DNA of 64,000 bases, taken from assembly GCA_018340805.1 (NCBI GenBank), contig JACMZG010001914.1, positions 3,620,778-3,684,777 of the forward strand. The letters run 5' to 3'. Under the pieces are notes generated by a model that worked only from the letters and a program-made list of their open reading frames with translations, had not been told where the DNA came from and made no database searches. This document shows, in pieces, positions 33,701 through 56,035 of the stretch. Each line of letters starts with the position of its first letter. Position 1 is the first letter of the stretch. Both the position numbers and the translations under genes were made by a program. Source of the stretch: Microvelia longipes. Lineage: Eukaryota > Arthropoda > Insecta > Hemiptera > Veliidae.

Positions 33701-34613
33701 TTTCTATTAATTTAATTTTTTTTCATTTTAATTTATTATTATTTTTAATAATACCGTTTGTTGTAAAAGGTAAAATTATTTTCTTTATTTTTTCCAAGTT
33801 AAAACTATTTTTTACTAATTATTTTAATTTCTAGTAATATTTTCATCTTTAATTCATATATTTTATGATTCTAACTCACATTTAAACCCCTCTGTCTTAA
33901 CTCATGACTGCTTATGACAACCTCAACTTTTAGCAATTTTATTAATACTTTTATTACGCTGACATCTTAAGTTTGTTGGGCATCATGATTTTTTCTGACA
34001 AGTAACATAGCAAAATATGTGGCAAATTTTAATCGGATCCCATCATTTTTGGTGAGTCATTACTGCGAGGTAATGACGTCATAAACAAATTCTTTTTCGA
34101 ATAGCACAATTTTCTGAATTATAACTGCAGCAGTAGACCAATTTTTGTACAAAGTTTCAACTCTCCAGCATAAATACACTGGGAGCAACGGCGATAACAG
34201 ACACACACACACACACACAGACAGACTACTTTGCAATAACCACTCAGGAGACCGCATGACCAAACGAAAAATTCCGGTGACATCCCAGTTTCGGATTTTT
34301 TTGCTAACACAATACTTTTCCTATATACTTACGGTATAAATGAGGAAAAGTAATATATGAATAAACAAATTCAAATTTAGAAAATATTTTCAATTTACAA
34401 TAATTTTTACAATTATTTTATACAATATATTTGTATACTTTTTATATTTATAATTTACATAATCTTATAATATATCTATATTAATTTTATTATAAATAGG
34501 TACCTTAATTTTAACCCTTTTAAATAATTTTCATCAACTCACTTAGTTTTAAGAAGCTCAATTCCTTGAGAAGGGAAATCATTTCTCGTAGCGAACACTT
34601 TGGGTAAACTCAT
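24769..34613 (-). CDS. GRHPR: Glyoxylate/hydroxypyruvate reductase, 7 coding exons plus alternative exon 2
   Basis: NAD(P)H-dependent D-2-hydroxyacid dehydrogenase that reduces glyoxylate and hydroxypyruvate. Exons: 34543..34613 (ATG), 32183..32319 (2A) or 32010..32143 (2B), 30284..30473, 27847..28013, 26590..26754, 25876..26001, 24769..24890 (TGA). All phases join: 325 residues with 2A, 324 with 2B. Residue numbers refer to the 2A form. The substrate-domain N-terminus is KVFATRN. Next come [11 protein letters not shown] and [13 protein letters not shown], then the nucleotide-binding loop [10 protein letters not shown] (158-163 is GxGxxG). The catalytic Arg is in NISRGG (R242), Glu in MTPEPLP (E271) and His in LLPHIGSAT (H290). 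The human family length is 328. All splice sites are GT/AG; the exon 5 donor (GTTTAG) and exon 2B donor (GTTAGT) are the weakest. Introns carry LINEs, SINEs, minisatellites and the 74-bp border array. It is head-to-head with the phosphatase gene. Confidence 0.95.
25100..25260 (+). mobile_element. tRNA-type SINE fragment, family 9
   Basis: The order CCCCTTTGTGGCTGTTAAAG, CGTTAGTCCTT, AAGGAGGTCTAGGATTC, CCCAGGTTACGC parallels the minus-strand element at 59838..60056 (CCTCCGTGGCCAGGTCGTTA, GGTCTGGGTTCGCC, AGGTTACGC). Positions and wording fit a Pol III A box (TGGCCNGGTNG) and B box (GGTTCGANNCC), both eroded here. It is in a GRHPR intron, antisense to it. Confidence 0.55.
26590..26754 (-). other. 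GRHPR: GRHPR exon 5 (catalytic Arg exon)
   Basis: Acceptor caatgtttag and donor GAG|GTTTAG. It encodes [19 protein letters not shown] through [13 protein letters not shown]. It is part of the GRHPR CDS above and is listed because its donor lacks the usual purine at position 3 and should be checked on transcripts. Confidence 0.85.
27420..27894. repeat. 74-bp tandem array duplicated from the 3' border of GRHPR exon 4
   Basis: The marker TGTACAAGATA occurs at 27427, 27501, 27575, 27649, 27723, 27797 and 27871, an exact 74-bp period. The last unit is the genuine exon 4 end. Each unit repeats, on the minus strand, the coding tail CGTATCTTGTACACCAGC, the border CCCCAAG|GTATCC and 13 bp of intron ending TTTACAG. 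The 5' splice site is therefore repeated at minus-strand positions 27846 (real), 27772, 27698, 27624, 27550 and 27476. Units differ by only a few bases, so the amplification is recent. Confidence 0.95.
28471..28640. repeat. Tandem palindromic repeat (GGTACCTGGTACAGTTACCA)
   Basis: Three full occurrences at 28471, 28554 and 28616 are separated by ATTACTTATCAATTACTT-type spacers. Two of the three form a perfect inverted pair GGTACCTGGTA / TACCAGGTACC around CAGT. It lies in a GRHPR intron. Confidence 0.85.
28790..29439 (+). pseudogene. LINE ORF2 C-terminal fragment, one frameshift
   Basis: Frame 1 (to about 29065) encodes [48 protein letters not shown]. Frame 2 (to 29439) has [50 protein letters not shown] text and [19 protein letters not shown], ending TAA. 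This is the complete C-terminal third of a CR1/Jockey-type LINE ORF2. A single frameshift separates the halves, so it is the youngest LINE fragment in the window. It is antisense to GRHPR and sits in its intron 3. Confidence 0.85.
30075..30200 (+). repeat. LINE 3'-tail-like repeat, family 3 (best copy)
   Basis: CCCGCCTGAGTGCAATCACT, GGATTGTTTCTCTATCAAG, then AATCACAATTGTTGTTGTAT and a terminal AATAAATAAATTAATAAA. The related copies at 3443 and 16683 are on the other strand. Confidence 0.55.
30700..31390 (+). pseudogene. Second LINE type (endonuclease-reverse transcriptase), C-terminal remnant
   Basis: Broken frames give [10 protein letters not shown] near 30735 (the RT ADD box), [11 protein letters not shown] near 30830, [11 protein letters not shown] near 31020, WTNR/NEDV near 31150 and [17 protein letters not shown] near 31262..31305. 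That order, with the final GRIEGxxxRGRxR block, matches the endonuclease-reverse-transcriptase type of insect LINE, distinct from the CR1/Jockey-like copies nearby. Many stops and indels are present. Confidence 0.65.
31644..31880. repeat. 23-bp minisatellite
   Basis: About ten units of TGTCACAACATCAGGGATG plus TTCA. The last units are shortened (ACATCAGGATG). It lies in GRHPR intron 2. Both open frames through it are repeat artefacts. Confidence 0.95.
32010..32143 (-). other. GRHPR: GRHPR alternative exon 2B
   Basis: 134 bp, 44 codons between split codons, phase identical to exon 2A (starts after 2 bases, leaves 1). Acceptor gttgtctag, donor GCGG|GTTAGT. It encodes [20 protein letters not shown] then [18 protein letters not shown]. 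Compared with 2A ([37 protein letters not shown]), it is one residue shorter and shares more than half its residues, including EEW, IPRE, DA and DKID. It has no stop, and its codons look maintained. Confidence 0.9.
32183..32319 (-). other. GRHPR: GRHPR exon 2A
   Basis: 137 bp, 45 codons between split codons. Acceptor gctcgtag, donor GCAG|GTGGGT. Only 39 bp separate it from exon 2B (32144..32182). Confidence 0.92.
32600..32705 (-). repeat. 5S rRNA-derived SINE remnant, second copy
   Basis: CAGGAAATATCAGTTTGAA, TACCCATCCAGCTACTGACC, TTATGCTTAGCAAAAGTGAT and CTGACAAAAACTGTAGAT parallel 6600..6705 and the reverse complement of 5S rRNA (TGATCTGACAAAAAC is close to the 5S GTTCTCGTCAGATCA box). It is more decayed than the first copy. 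Confidence 0.55.
33080..33200 (-). repeat. SINE-like repeat, family 6, fragment
   Basis: CACAATACTTTTCCTAATAT followed by ATGATATAAATGAGGAAAA, the inverse of the family 6 head. Only the head is recognisable. Confidence 0.45.
33600..33840. repeat. T-rich low-complexity tract
   Basis: TTATTTATTTTAAATG-type sequence with few C or G. The open frame across it is Phe/Leu/Ile/Asn only. Confidence 0.7.
34068..34352 (-). mobile_element. SINE-like repeat, family 6 (best copy)
   Basis: Minus-strand order: TTTCCTCATTTATACCGTA, TATAGGAAAAGTATTGTG, AAATCCGAAACTGGGATG, CTCCTGAGTGGTTATTG, (GT)n, GGAGAGTTGAAACTTTG and TATGACGTCATTACC. It contains a (CA)9 tract at 34200..34220. It is just inside GRHPR intron 1. 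Confidence 0.65.
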
Positions 34614-35989
34614 GGTTCTCGCTGTGCTACACAAAGTTCTACAATTATTTAACAATAATCCTACAGACAGTCCTCCATGAGCCATTAAATATTGTATACA
34701 CAAACCACATTAACCACTTAAAAATGATAATTACGCAAAATGTTAATTATAAGAAGATAACAAACCCACAGAACCCAAGGACTTCTGTATTATACAATTT
34801 CATTTTAAATTTTGGCGGGCTAAGATATGATTGAACTTGGTTAAAATTAACTTAAAATGTCGGACACTTTTATTACGAAATCGTACAAGTATAAACAAAT
34901 ATATCATTGTTCAAAATTAATCAAATCATAAAAAGTATCAAATAATTGATTATTATAAATTATTAATGTATCATAAAATAACCAAATAATTTTGTTTCAT
35001 TACTTTGGAGTATAAAAATTATTTGTGTTTACAAATTTCAGCGCTATTACGTATTATCAGTTTACAGCTGACCAAAAGTTTAAATAAGTGTTGCGCTTAA
35101 GAGTGCGACCCCGACTAGGGTCAAGCCATAAAAAATGGCCCCCATTTTATTTGTAAACTCGTATTGATATCAGACTTAGTTTTTAAGTCTCAATACAAAT
35201 TAATTGTGCTTGTTTAAATTTGTTTTTCTATGAGTTAATTAAAAATGTTGATACTTTAAATTGGTGAGTAATTATTTAAATATTTAATAGATAAAGTGTT
35301 GTTTACGTTTATTTTTTAAATATCTCAGGCGGTGTGAATGCGAACTGATCAATACGTAGGGTATTTTAAGCCTTTATTTAAATTCCATTTCTCGTTTCTT
35401 ATTATATGAATTCAATTCATTAATTACTTATCATTTTGTGATTAAATACTTATTTACAAACAACCTATAAGGTTTATTTTCACTTAGATTCTATCTGGCA
35501 CAAACAAGTTGGTGATTTTTTTGTGAATGAATAACAACGAATTACACGAAAAGATTCTATTTTTAGGTTCATTTTGAACCTTATTGTGATTGAAACTTTG
35601 TTTATTTTTATTTGTTTACATTATTATTTGGTTCTTTGACGTACTAAATGTAAATATTGGGATATTGTAAACAAAAAACCAAGGTATGTAGTTTTATGAA
35701 TGTAATGCAATTCTTGAATGGAGCTCTCTTATGAATGGTTTGCATTGAGTCAATGAATTATAATTTATTATTATCAATGTGTCTTTATTCTTATCTTTAT
35801 TATTGGTATTTATTTCTAAAGCTTCACGAATGTAAAGGAATTATTGTTTTTCTTTGATGTAATTAAATTTTTAAGAACTCAGTATAGCTGTTTTTTTTCT
35901 GTGAGAGTTGAAGTATTTTTATGATGGATTTTTTTAACTCTCAAATCTAATATTTTAAAAAAGATTGATTTAAAAGTTCATCAAAACCG

Positions 35990-36303
35990 TAGAGATATGT
36001 TACTAGAGAAGACATGCCCTTTTTCAATGCATTGAGAGCCTTGAAACATCTGTTTGAGACTCTCAGGGACCCTGTGTAACCTCATGGCAACCTCATACCT
36101 AAGTGTTTTTAGGTTATAATGATTTAATCATTGTCTGTTTTTGGCACATTGTATTTGTGTTGTTTTATAAACATTCTGTTATATGAATTACCTTATCATT
36201 ATACTGCTTATTTGATAATATTATTAATATTAGCGGTTCAGATTACATTTTCAATGCATCAAAATTCAACCGATAAGGTCTATCTATTAATAATAGCTCT
36301 ATG
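35990..36303. mobile_element. Non-autonomous DNA element, family 1
   Basis: TAGAGATATGTTACTAGAGA at the left and TTAATAATAGCTCTATG at the right, with inner TTGAAACATCTGTTTGAGAC and GGTTCAGATTACATTTTC. It resembles 2013..2316 in the same orientation. Confidence 0.6.
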
Positions 36304-36308
36304 ATTAA

Positions 36309-36316
36309 TATATATA

Positions 36317-36357
<41 letters not shown>
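36309..36357. repeat. (TA)n microsatellite
   Basis: TA run immediately after the family 1 element, with one ATTAT break. Confidence 0.95.
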
Positions 36358-36359
<2 letters not shown>

Positions 36360-36559
36360 GGTGTTCTTGTTCCTAGTTTTTTGTCTAATGATAACATTTG
36401 TATGAAAATCATCTAATTATTTGCTAATAATGATAGCAAATATTCACTAAAATTTGAAAACTTATTGGATGCAACTGAAACTGGGTATACATTTGCTGTT
36501 ATGCCTATAAATTCAACTAAATGGCATAAAAGTAAAAAAAATGTTTCAGCAATTGTTTT

Positions 36560-36985
36560 GATAACTCCCAAGGTGAAGCCGAGGATTTATGTGTTTAACT
36601 CCCAAGGCAAATCCAAGGGAGGTTATTGTGAGGGGGAAAATGGCATTTTACTCCCAAATTTATAAGGGGTCGGGTCCTTATAAATTTTGGAAGTACTGCC
36701 CCAAAAAAAATATTGCTCCAAACTACTTCTTTTGACCTGAAACAGATTTTAAGCCAATAAAAAAAAATGTTTGGGGGTCCCCCCCCCCCCCCGGGTGGGT
36801 ACCCCAAAAATTATTACAATTTATTACAAAATTATTACAAAAATTGATCGGTTACCTGTGTAAATTTAGAGAATACCACTGCCCTAAAAAAAATTGATAT
36901 AATTGGCTCTTATAACCCAATAATAGAAAAATTTTTATCCCCTTGAGAGTGAAAAGTGTTCTTTACTCCCTAAAAACTAGTCAAT
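36560..36985. mobile_element. Element, family 8 (GGGAGTAAA ends), copy A
   Basis: Blocks AACTCCCAAGGTGAAGCC, GGCATTTTACTCCCAAA, TTATAAGGGGTCGGGTCC, ACTACTTCTTTTGACCTG, a C14 run at 36779..36792, TTGGCTCTTATAACCCAATA and GTTCTTTACTCCC. The inverse copy is 48535..49018. Paired GGGAGTAAA-type ends suggest a MITE. Confidence 0.65.
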
Positions 36986-37035
36986 AAACTTAAAAAAAAA
37001 TGATAACTGACCGGTTTTGACTTTACGTCATCATC

Positions 37036-37099
37036 AGCAGAGGAAGGAGTTAGTGTGGGTGTTGGGCACCATACCCACCCCAACTCCTTCCTCTGCTCC
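37036..37099. repeat. Long hairpin inside a retroelement-like repeat
   Basis: GCAGAGGAAGGAGTT and AACTCCTTCCTCTGC form a perfect 15-bp outer stem, and TGGGTG/CACCCA extend it after a 4-base bulge. It is flanked on both sides by hammerhead-like or related boxes (CTGATGATGACG on the minus strand at 37020..37045; CTGATAAAGTCGAAACC on the plus strand at 37143). Confidence 0.8.
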
Positions 37100-37447
37100 C
37101 TCCTCCTACTTACTACCTAAAATAATCTGTCTGTAAACAGCTCTGATAAAGTCGAAACCAGTCAATTATATTTTTTTACTATTGTGGTTGACAATATTAA
37201 TTGTTTTTAATCTTTGTGTTTTTTTTTATTATTAAACATCATGGTAAGTCAATACCACAAAATCTCCGTCAAAACAACTAATTATTTAGTTTTCACAAGG
37301 TTGTCTGTCCATTTGTTTTTGATTAGGGACAGGACCTCTGATGTAGAACAGATTGGTATCATACTCCATTTTTCACTTTATTAGCAACTTTTTCAAAGGA
37401 TATTTTCTAAAACATACTTGAGGGTTTAATTGTTAAGTCGATTGCAG

Positions 37448-37579
37448 GATGTAAGAAGAGATCGAGGCGTGGAGTGGAGGGAGGATGCTGTGAATGCTTT
37501 GCACGGCATGCAGAGACATGTAAACATTGGCAGGTCACATGGTTTGAAGGGAGCGAGTCTCATACGTGCAGATCTGTCT
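37448..37579 (+). CDS. Candidate upstream exon of the phosphatase (Cys-rich ectodomain piece)
   Basis: Acceptor tcgattgcag at 37447. In one frame the segment reads CKKRSRRGVEGGCCECFA, RHAETCKHWQVTW, SESHTCRSV, with seven Cys in 43 codons. A possible donor TCT|GTACAT at 37580 leaves one base (T), which would join the transmembrane exon in phase (T|AT). The donor is weak, no family match is known to me, and a second frame is also open (DVRRDRGVEWREDAVNALHG). Treat as speculative. Confidence 0.25.
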
Positions 37580-37989
37580 GTACATGGGACTTATGAGGCT
37601 TTCTTACTCTGCTAACACGTACAGCTTTATCAATAATACGGGTAATAATAATGAAATATATTCTTTTTTAAATCTATTTGGCACAGTATAAATATTGTTG
37701 TCTCAAAACTGCCACACTGGCAGTTTTGTGATAAATATTTGTAACCCAACTTGCTAGAGTTTAACCTCTAGCAGTTAAATTCTTTCTCTATCTTATGTAG
37801 ACTATCCAAGTTTACTTGACATACATCACTGTGTGCTACTTCTCCGTGATATACTAATTACCTGAATAAATTATCTAAATATTAAAGTTCATATAAGTTT
37901 AAACACATCAGGTTGTGATCATTGGTTGAGAGTCACTGATATAGACTATATAATACATATTATTTAATAAAATTCTTACTTATAAAAAT

Positions 37990-38950
37990 AAAGGCAATTC
38001 CCAGTTAATTGAAGATTATTGGCCTGTCTCAAACCTTCTAATAGTTTTTAAAATTTTTGAAAGGGCAATACATGTCGTATTTATGAGCTTTTTATGTAAA
38101 TTTGGTGTTTTATTTTGTGAACAATAAGGGTTTTGAAAATCAAGATCAACAATATCAGCATTAGATAATCTGTTAACTAACTTGTATGATAATTTAGATA
38201 AAAGTGAAAAGGTTTTGGCAATACTTGTTGATTTATCCAAGGCTTTTGACTTGTTTGATCATCAAGTACTGCTGAAAAAACTGAACAGACTAGATATAAT
38301 AGGTACTGCATGGGAACTAATTATAAAATCTTATCTTGAAAATAGAACTCAGTTTTTAGTAATTAAAAATGATGATTAAAGATTGGTTAGAGGAGTACCA
38401 CGAGTGTCTATACTTAGGCCTTTTTTGTTTCTTATATATAATAATTACCTTATAAAGGCCATCAAGTCTAATAAAATTATTCTGTATGCAGATGATGTAA
38501 CTATGTTTTTTTTTGGTTCAAATGATGACATGCTGGAAAAACTCTAACATGACCTTAAAACAAATAGTAATGTAGATTAGATTAAATAGATTAAAGCTAA
38601 ATGAATCTAAATATATATCCTGCAAGACGTTATTTAGAAAATTTAAAGATTTAACAATACAAGGCATATATATCCTGCAGGACATTATTTTGAAAATTTA
38701 AAGATTGAATAATACCAGGCATATATATAAACCAGCTAGTACAAGTAAAAAAATATTTTGGCAATTATACAAAAATTAGAGATAACCACAAGTATAATAC
38801 ACGAAGTAAAAATTTATTAAGAAACAACCAACGTAAAACTACAAAATATAAATTTAGTTTAGATTACTCAGGGCAGTATTGTACAACTCTTTACTACATG
38901 ACATTAAAGATATTGCTGAAACATAATGTTTTAAATCAAACATAGGCTGA
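37990..38950 (+). pseudogene. Decayed CR1/Jockey-like LINE, reverse-transcriptase region
   Basis: Broken frames follow the RT order: RPVSNLLIVFKIFERAIHV near 38023, a GF-x-x-SRSTISAL-like block near 38130, ILVDLSKAFDLFDHQVLLK at 38220..38280, RGVPRVSILRPFLFLIYNN near 38390, ILYADDVTMFF near 38480 (catalytic ADD) and HKYNTRSKNLL near 38795. There are multiple stops and frameshifts. It lies upstream of or in the first intron of the phosphatase, sense orientation. Confidence 0.85.
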
Positions 38951-39194
38951 ATAAATCCAGAACTGGGCATGGTTATCTGGGGGTCACCCTGTATAACCAC
39001 ATTCCAAAATATGTTAGAGAACTTCCCCAGTTCTGTATAACCAGTTCCGATTTTTTTGGATTAATCAATCTGAAAAGTATTTAAAAATTGTAAATAGACT
39101 TAAAATGTATTCGACTTCTGTAAATATTTTTTGCAGAAATTTCATACAATAAAAATATTTATTTATTTATTTTATACTGGACTTCTGTTTGCAG

Positions 39195-50949
<11,755 letters not shown>

Positions 50950-50972
<23 letters not shown>

Positions 50973-51160
50973 GTTGTCTCCACTAGGTCAATCTCGTAAA
51001 TAAATTATCTCCACTTGTTCAATCTGGTAAAGTTATCTCCAAAAGATAAATCTGGTGAATAAAGTATCTCCACAAGATCAATCTGGTGATTAAAGTATCT
51101 CCACAAGATCAATCTGGTGAATGTCATCTCCATTATATGAATCTAGTAAATAAAACTAGG
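50950..51160 (+). repeat. 3' UTR minisatellite grown from the stop-codon region
   Basis: Six units of about 28-32 bp such as GTATCTCCACAAGATCAATC plus TGGTGAATAAA. The CDS end (CTGATCAGTCAGGGGAATAA, then GTTGTCTCC) is itself the first half-unit. Poly(A) signal AATAAA candidate at 51149..51154. Confidence 0.85.
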
Positions 51161-51799
51161 AAATGCAAAACTGCTGAACTAACTGTATATATTATCTATA
51201 TTTGAATAATTCCCCACCTTGACTTAAAACTTGTTAACCCCCACCCCCTCCCCCCCAACTTGTAAATCTCCAGTAAATATGATGTTAGATAAGATTTTTA
51301 TAATGTAACAAAATATGTTAGGTGACTAGTGCATGACTTGGTATTGTCAAGAGTCCGATATTAATTAAAGAAATGTCTTTTAACTGATAACAGAGTTGAA
51401 CTACTAAACAATAAGATATCTTGGATTATATGAATTGTAAATTAAACAAGGTGTGTTCAGAACACTTACCGGTAAGAATCAGACCAATCGGATTTTTCTC
51501 TGTAAGCAACCTTCTGTTTACTTTAAGATGATGACTTTATGATGAAGATTATTTTTCAAAAATAACTAGACTCATTAAAATGACTATTTATTAATTTTAT
51601 TGTTGTAGATATTGTGTATATAGATAATAAGTCCAAAAGTAACACTGCACAATCTTAGAAACTGAGATGTTTGAGGACATTTAATTTTATTCCTAGTTAT
51701 AAATGCTGTCTCCATAGTTATGAATTGACTTAAAACTTAACAAAAGTAAGCAGCAGTATGCTGTTCTAAGTTAGTCTAGGAATGTATCGACTCCCTTAA

Positions 51800-52260
51800 T
51801 AATCGCAGTCTAATGAAGTCCAACTACTATGGGTCGCTGGACATTGTGGTGTTAAGGGTAATGAGCAGGCTGACCGACTAGCCAGGCTGGATTCCAGTTT
51901 CATTCTCTACACTCCAGAGCCTGTAGTAGGTGGTGCTCGCTGTATTGTAAAGACAGCTCTTAAGGACTCTATGCATAGAGACTTTAGAAACCTGTGGATT
52001 CATTCTACTGGGATGAGACAGTCCAAGCTGCTTATCAAAGAACTGTCTAAAATGCTTACCAGGTCACTTTGAGCCCTGAATACAAGCACCTGCCTCTCAG
52101 CAACTGATATTTCACTGGTCATAACTGCCATCTCTAAGCACTTGTCTTGCGCCTTAGGTGGCAGACCTTTGGTCTGGGCAGCATTCATTGTTGTGGGACT
52201 TGTTGAAACACTCTTAAACAAGTTGATAACTTTCTGTGAGGCAATAGACTTGTTCACGGA
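51800..52260 (+). pseudogene. LINE RNase H-domain fragment
   Basis: VQLLWVAGHCGVKGNEQAD then RLARLD is the C-terminal RNase H signature (W-x-x-GHxGxxGNExAD) of Jockey/I-type LINEs. It continues RNLWIHSTGMRQSKLLIKEL, then a stop at 52070 and a decayed TGH-type block. No other part of that element is nearby. Confidence 0.75.
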
Positions 52261-52269
52261 GTGAAATAA

Positions 52270-53640
52270 ACTATAAAGAAACTTCTCCTGTTTTACAATA
52301 AGGACCCACCTGAGTGTTCTAATATTTCTATATCACCAGTCATAAAAACGGTAATTCATCAGGTTTTAGAAATTGTTCAATCGAAAGTAAGATGCCACCA
52401 GTAAGTATTTTTGAACACACTCATGATAGGGAAATAATAAATAACGACACTGTCATTGGTTGATTCCTTTTGTAAACTTTGACGTAAACCTATATTGGGT
52501 TTTAATTTGTATAGTTGATCTTCGTTCATTTCTACCAAAATAAAACATGTTGTGTATAACTGAATGAAAACTGAAAAAATACATTAAAGGATAGCAATTG
52601 TTAGATTGATACAGCTTATAAACTGCTGTAACCTGTACTGATTGTAAGTTATAAACTGTTCAATACGAATAAGTCAAATTCAAGTTGACACTCCACATGT
52701 TTACTCCATATTGTCGTCGGCGTAACATCACCGCGTTTCTGCATTTTTGCCAAAATGAGTTATTGTTATCACTGGAAAGCTCTCGTCAAGTTACTACGTC
52801 TAATTATTTCTACAAAAACTTAACGGAGCGCAAAAAAACTAAAACCCTCATCTAAATCACACATACAGATACCCGGTGTCTGCATGGCAACACCGCAAAT
52901 GTAGTCAAAATCTAAAAAGTTTTAGTTATGCAGTGTCGCTATCTGCACTTTATTTTATTCAACTTAGACCTAAGAAAAACTTGTTATGTTAATTATATAT
53001 CAATACATGCTGATAATAGTTTATTTACTTTACATATTAATACAGTTTTACAACGAAATAATGCTATATTTTATTAGTTATAAGAGAAATAACTAGGCGG
53101 TATTAGCGATGAGTTTTTAAATAAAGTCTTTTAAGCGGTTTTTTACAGCTTAAAAGAAATCTGCTGAAAGTTTGGTTTTTGTAGTTACGCAGTGATGTTC
53201 AACCAGCACCAATATGTTACTCTATATTTTTAATGGATAAACTATTAATTCAACTCTTTTCTTGTTACAATGTTTTTTTCCTTTTCTATATTTCCCAAAC
53301 TATTTTTATACAATAACCACAGGGATTATTGATACAAAAACCACTAACTTATCAACCGCATTATTTCTGTTTGCCAGGCTTTTATTATTATCTTATTTAT
53401 CTATCAATAAATGTTTCTTTTATTCTTCTTTGTAATTCTCTATAGTATCTGCCCTTCTCTTAGAGCTGTACTCAAAAATAAGAAACACTGTTCAAATTCC
53501 ACTTGTTTACAGTGGCTTTGGACTTGTTTGTCTGACTCAAATTTGACTTCCTACCTGGGGAAGTCAAATTGGTGGGAGGTTGTAAAATCCCTCCCGTAAA
53601 TTACAATTTTAAAGGCTTATTGCTATTTATCTTTCATGTG
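52270..53640. other. Stretch without identified genes
   Basis: AT-rich. A CGTCGGCGTAACATCACCGC patch is near 52713. No gene or multi-copy element was recognised. Confidence 0.5.
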
Positions 53641-54225
53641 TAGCTGTATACATTTTTTTCATAATTCTTTTTGTATGTGTCCAATCTTTATTATTATTTT
53701 TTTTTCTTTTTATTTTGTCTTCGTATTTTTAAATTATTTATATTAAATTTTAATATTTTTTTATTTCCTTTATTATTTTTATCTTTGTATAAAAAAATAA
53801 TTGTTATTATTTTTCTTATCTTTGTCTTTTTCAATTATGATTATTGTCTATATTATATTGGTATTTTTTTCAATCATTATTTTTTCCTTATGATCTTTGA
53901 ATTTTTTTAAATTATTATTTATCTTTGTATTTTTATTTTTTATTATCACTGTTTTTTCAATTATTATTATCTTTATGATCTTGTATTTTTTTAATTATTA
54001 TTTTATATTTGTATTTTTTATTATTGTTTTATTATCATTGTTTTTTAAATAATTATTATTTTTTTCTTTGTAATTTTATTATTGTTTCTTTTTTCAATTA
54101 TTAATACTTTCTTTGATCTTTGTATTTTTTAATTATTATTATTTTTATCTTTGTATTTTTTATTATTGTTTTTATTATCATTTTTTTAATCATTATTATT
54201 ATCTTATGCATGCCTCCTTAATTAT
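53640..54225. repeat. T-rich degenerate tandem repeat
   Basis: Repeating TTATTATTTTTATCTTTGTA and TTTTTATTATTGTTTTT-type blocks (with ATTATCA variants) over ~580 bp. The frame across it is Phe/Ile/Leu only. Confidence 0.8.
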
Positions 54226-54739
54226 AATTTTCTTTTAGTTGATGACATAATGAGACAACGCGTTAATAATTCCTTTTTATCTGACAAACATTAAAGTGAC
54301 CACAAATGACTACCAATAAATAAATAAATACAACTTTAATTCTGATTGTATATGATTTATGATTCTATCGTGGATTATCTGGCTGTTGGGTTTGGCAAAA
54401 ACCACTTTACAGCTGTGTAAATTGTCGTAACATTCCTAGGCAGTTAGTAAAAAGGGCCCTAGAGATGTACAGTGGATTTATTATATAATGACCTTATCAA
54501 TGTCACAAAAACTCTGTGAGAGAAACTATTTTATTGGTCCCCCAACTTTTGTGCAATTTTCAAAGATAAAATATCTCTGAAATATAAAATAGTAACACTG
54601 ATTTCCTCTTTTCAAATAGTAAAAACTGTAAGACCAGCTGTTAGAAACTTTAAGAAAATTCTTGAAAAAAACTGTAAATATATGAAATAATAAAAATATA
54701 CAATAGAAAAATAAGTAAAATAACTTAATGATGCTACTT

Positions 54740-54960
54740 AAGGCTAATTAAATTATAATTTATTAATAAAATATAATATTAGATTATAATTTATAAATAA
54801 ATTATAAAATGAAATCATAATTTATAAATAAATTATAAAATTAAATCATAATTTATGAATAAATTATAAAATTAAACCATAATTTATGAATAAATTATAA
54901 AATTAAATCATAATTTATAAATAAATTATAATTAAATTTTAAGGATAATTAAATTATAAG
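54740..54960. repeat. 31-bp AT-rich tandem repeat
   Basis: Units ATAAATTATAAAATTAAATC plus ATAATTTATGA. The TTTATGAATAAA marker is spaced 31 bp. Confidence 0.9.
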
Positions 54961-55770
54961 GCCATCTCTTAGTAGCTCAATTGCAGTAACTAGATTATTC
55001 AATATGTGGTTCTCACCCCCCCCCCCTTTGTATCATTGCTCACTCAAAAGAGCCAATCATGATTGTCTTTATGCAAACTTATAATTGGCTAAACATAGTG
55101 CAAGTTGCAGAAGAAATCAACCAATCATATTGTTCTTTGTTTTATTTTCAAATAAAACATAAGTTATTTAAAATACCCCAATAAGGTGGCTCTGAACTTG
55201 AGACTTTCAATACAGAAGCATTTATATTAGTTTTCTGAACATATAAGTATAACTCATACTTATATAATGTTCTTGAATACAAGATTAAAGTTATAACCAT
55301 TGCCTTATAACTTGAATCCTATTTAGTTCAATAATCTTACATAAGTTCTTGGATACCTTCTTCCTCCAGTGTTTCATAAATAAATAAAATTGTATTATGT
55401 AATTTGAAAAATAAATAGTAAATATGTGAATAAGTATGAGGTAGTTAGAGTGTGGTACATATGTGTAGAGGACCTGTAGGGCGATGTGTTCTGTACAATA
55501 TCTGTGTCAATGTAATTGTTAACATTTTTATATCATAAAACTTATGAAATTTAGAAGATTAAATATAATGTTGTTATAGAAAGAAATGATTAACTTTTGT
55601 AAATCTCATTAGTGTTAAAGGCGAGTGCAGTATTGTAAATTATTACAATAATTGTTTTGATCAGTTGACACCCCCTAGGAGAGTTAAATGTAGAGGTCAG
55701 ATCATAAGAGAGTTTTCAGGGTGGCTTTTGTTTAGAGTCTGTTACTGGTACACCATATCTACTGACTAAA

Positions 55771-56035
55771 GATTCCTGGTCTCCAGGCTATATCACATCC
55801 CTACTGGGACATGCTGGTGTCTCCTGGAGACCTAGTGTTACTGGGACTCCATAACATGTGTCGGTAGTATAGAGTCCCAATACTACTGACACTGAACTAT
55901 TATAATGTCAAGATTCCTGGTCTCCAGGCTACATCACATCCCCACTGGGACATGCGGGTGTCTCCTGGAGACCTGGTGTTACTGGGACTCCATGTGTCGG
56001 TAGTCTGGAGTCCCAATACTACCGGCACTAAACTA
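55771..56035. repeat. 141-bp tandem duplication with internal hairpins
   Basis: GATTCCTGGTCTCCAGGCTA at 55771 and GATTCCTGGTCTCCAGGCTA-like at 55912. Each unit has CTGGTCTCCAGG, CTCCTGGAGACC, and GGGACTCCAT / AGAGTCCCAA inverse blocks. The unit is GC-richer than its surroundings. Confidence 0.92.

Larger units (their letters stand above)
34614..37440. promoter_or_regulatory. Divergent region between GRHPR and the phosphatase gene
   Basis: GRHPR is transcribed leftward from about 34.65 kb and the phosphatase rightward. The 5' exon(s) and start of the phosphatase should lie here or further right but were not found. The region also holds family 1 and family 8 elements. No TATA box can be assigned safely in such AT-rich DNA. 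Confidence 0.35.
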
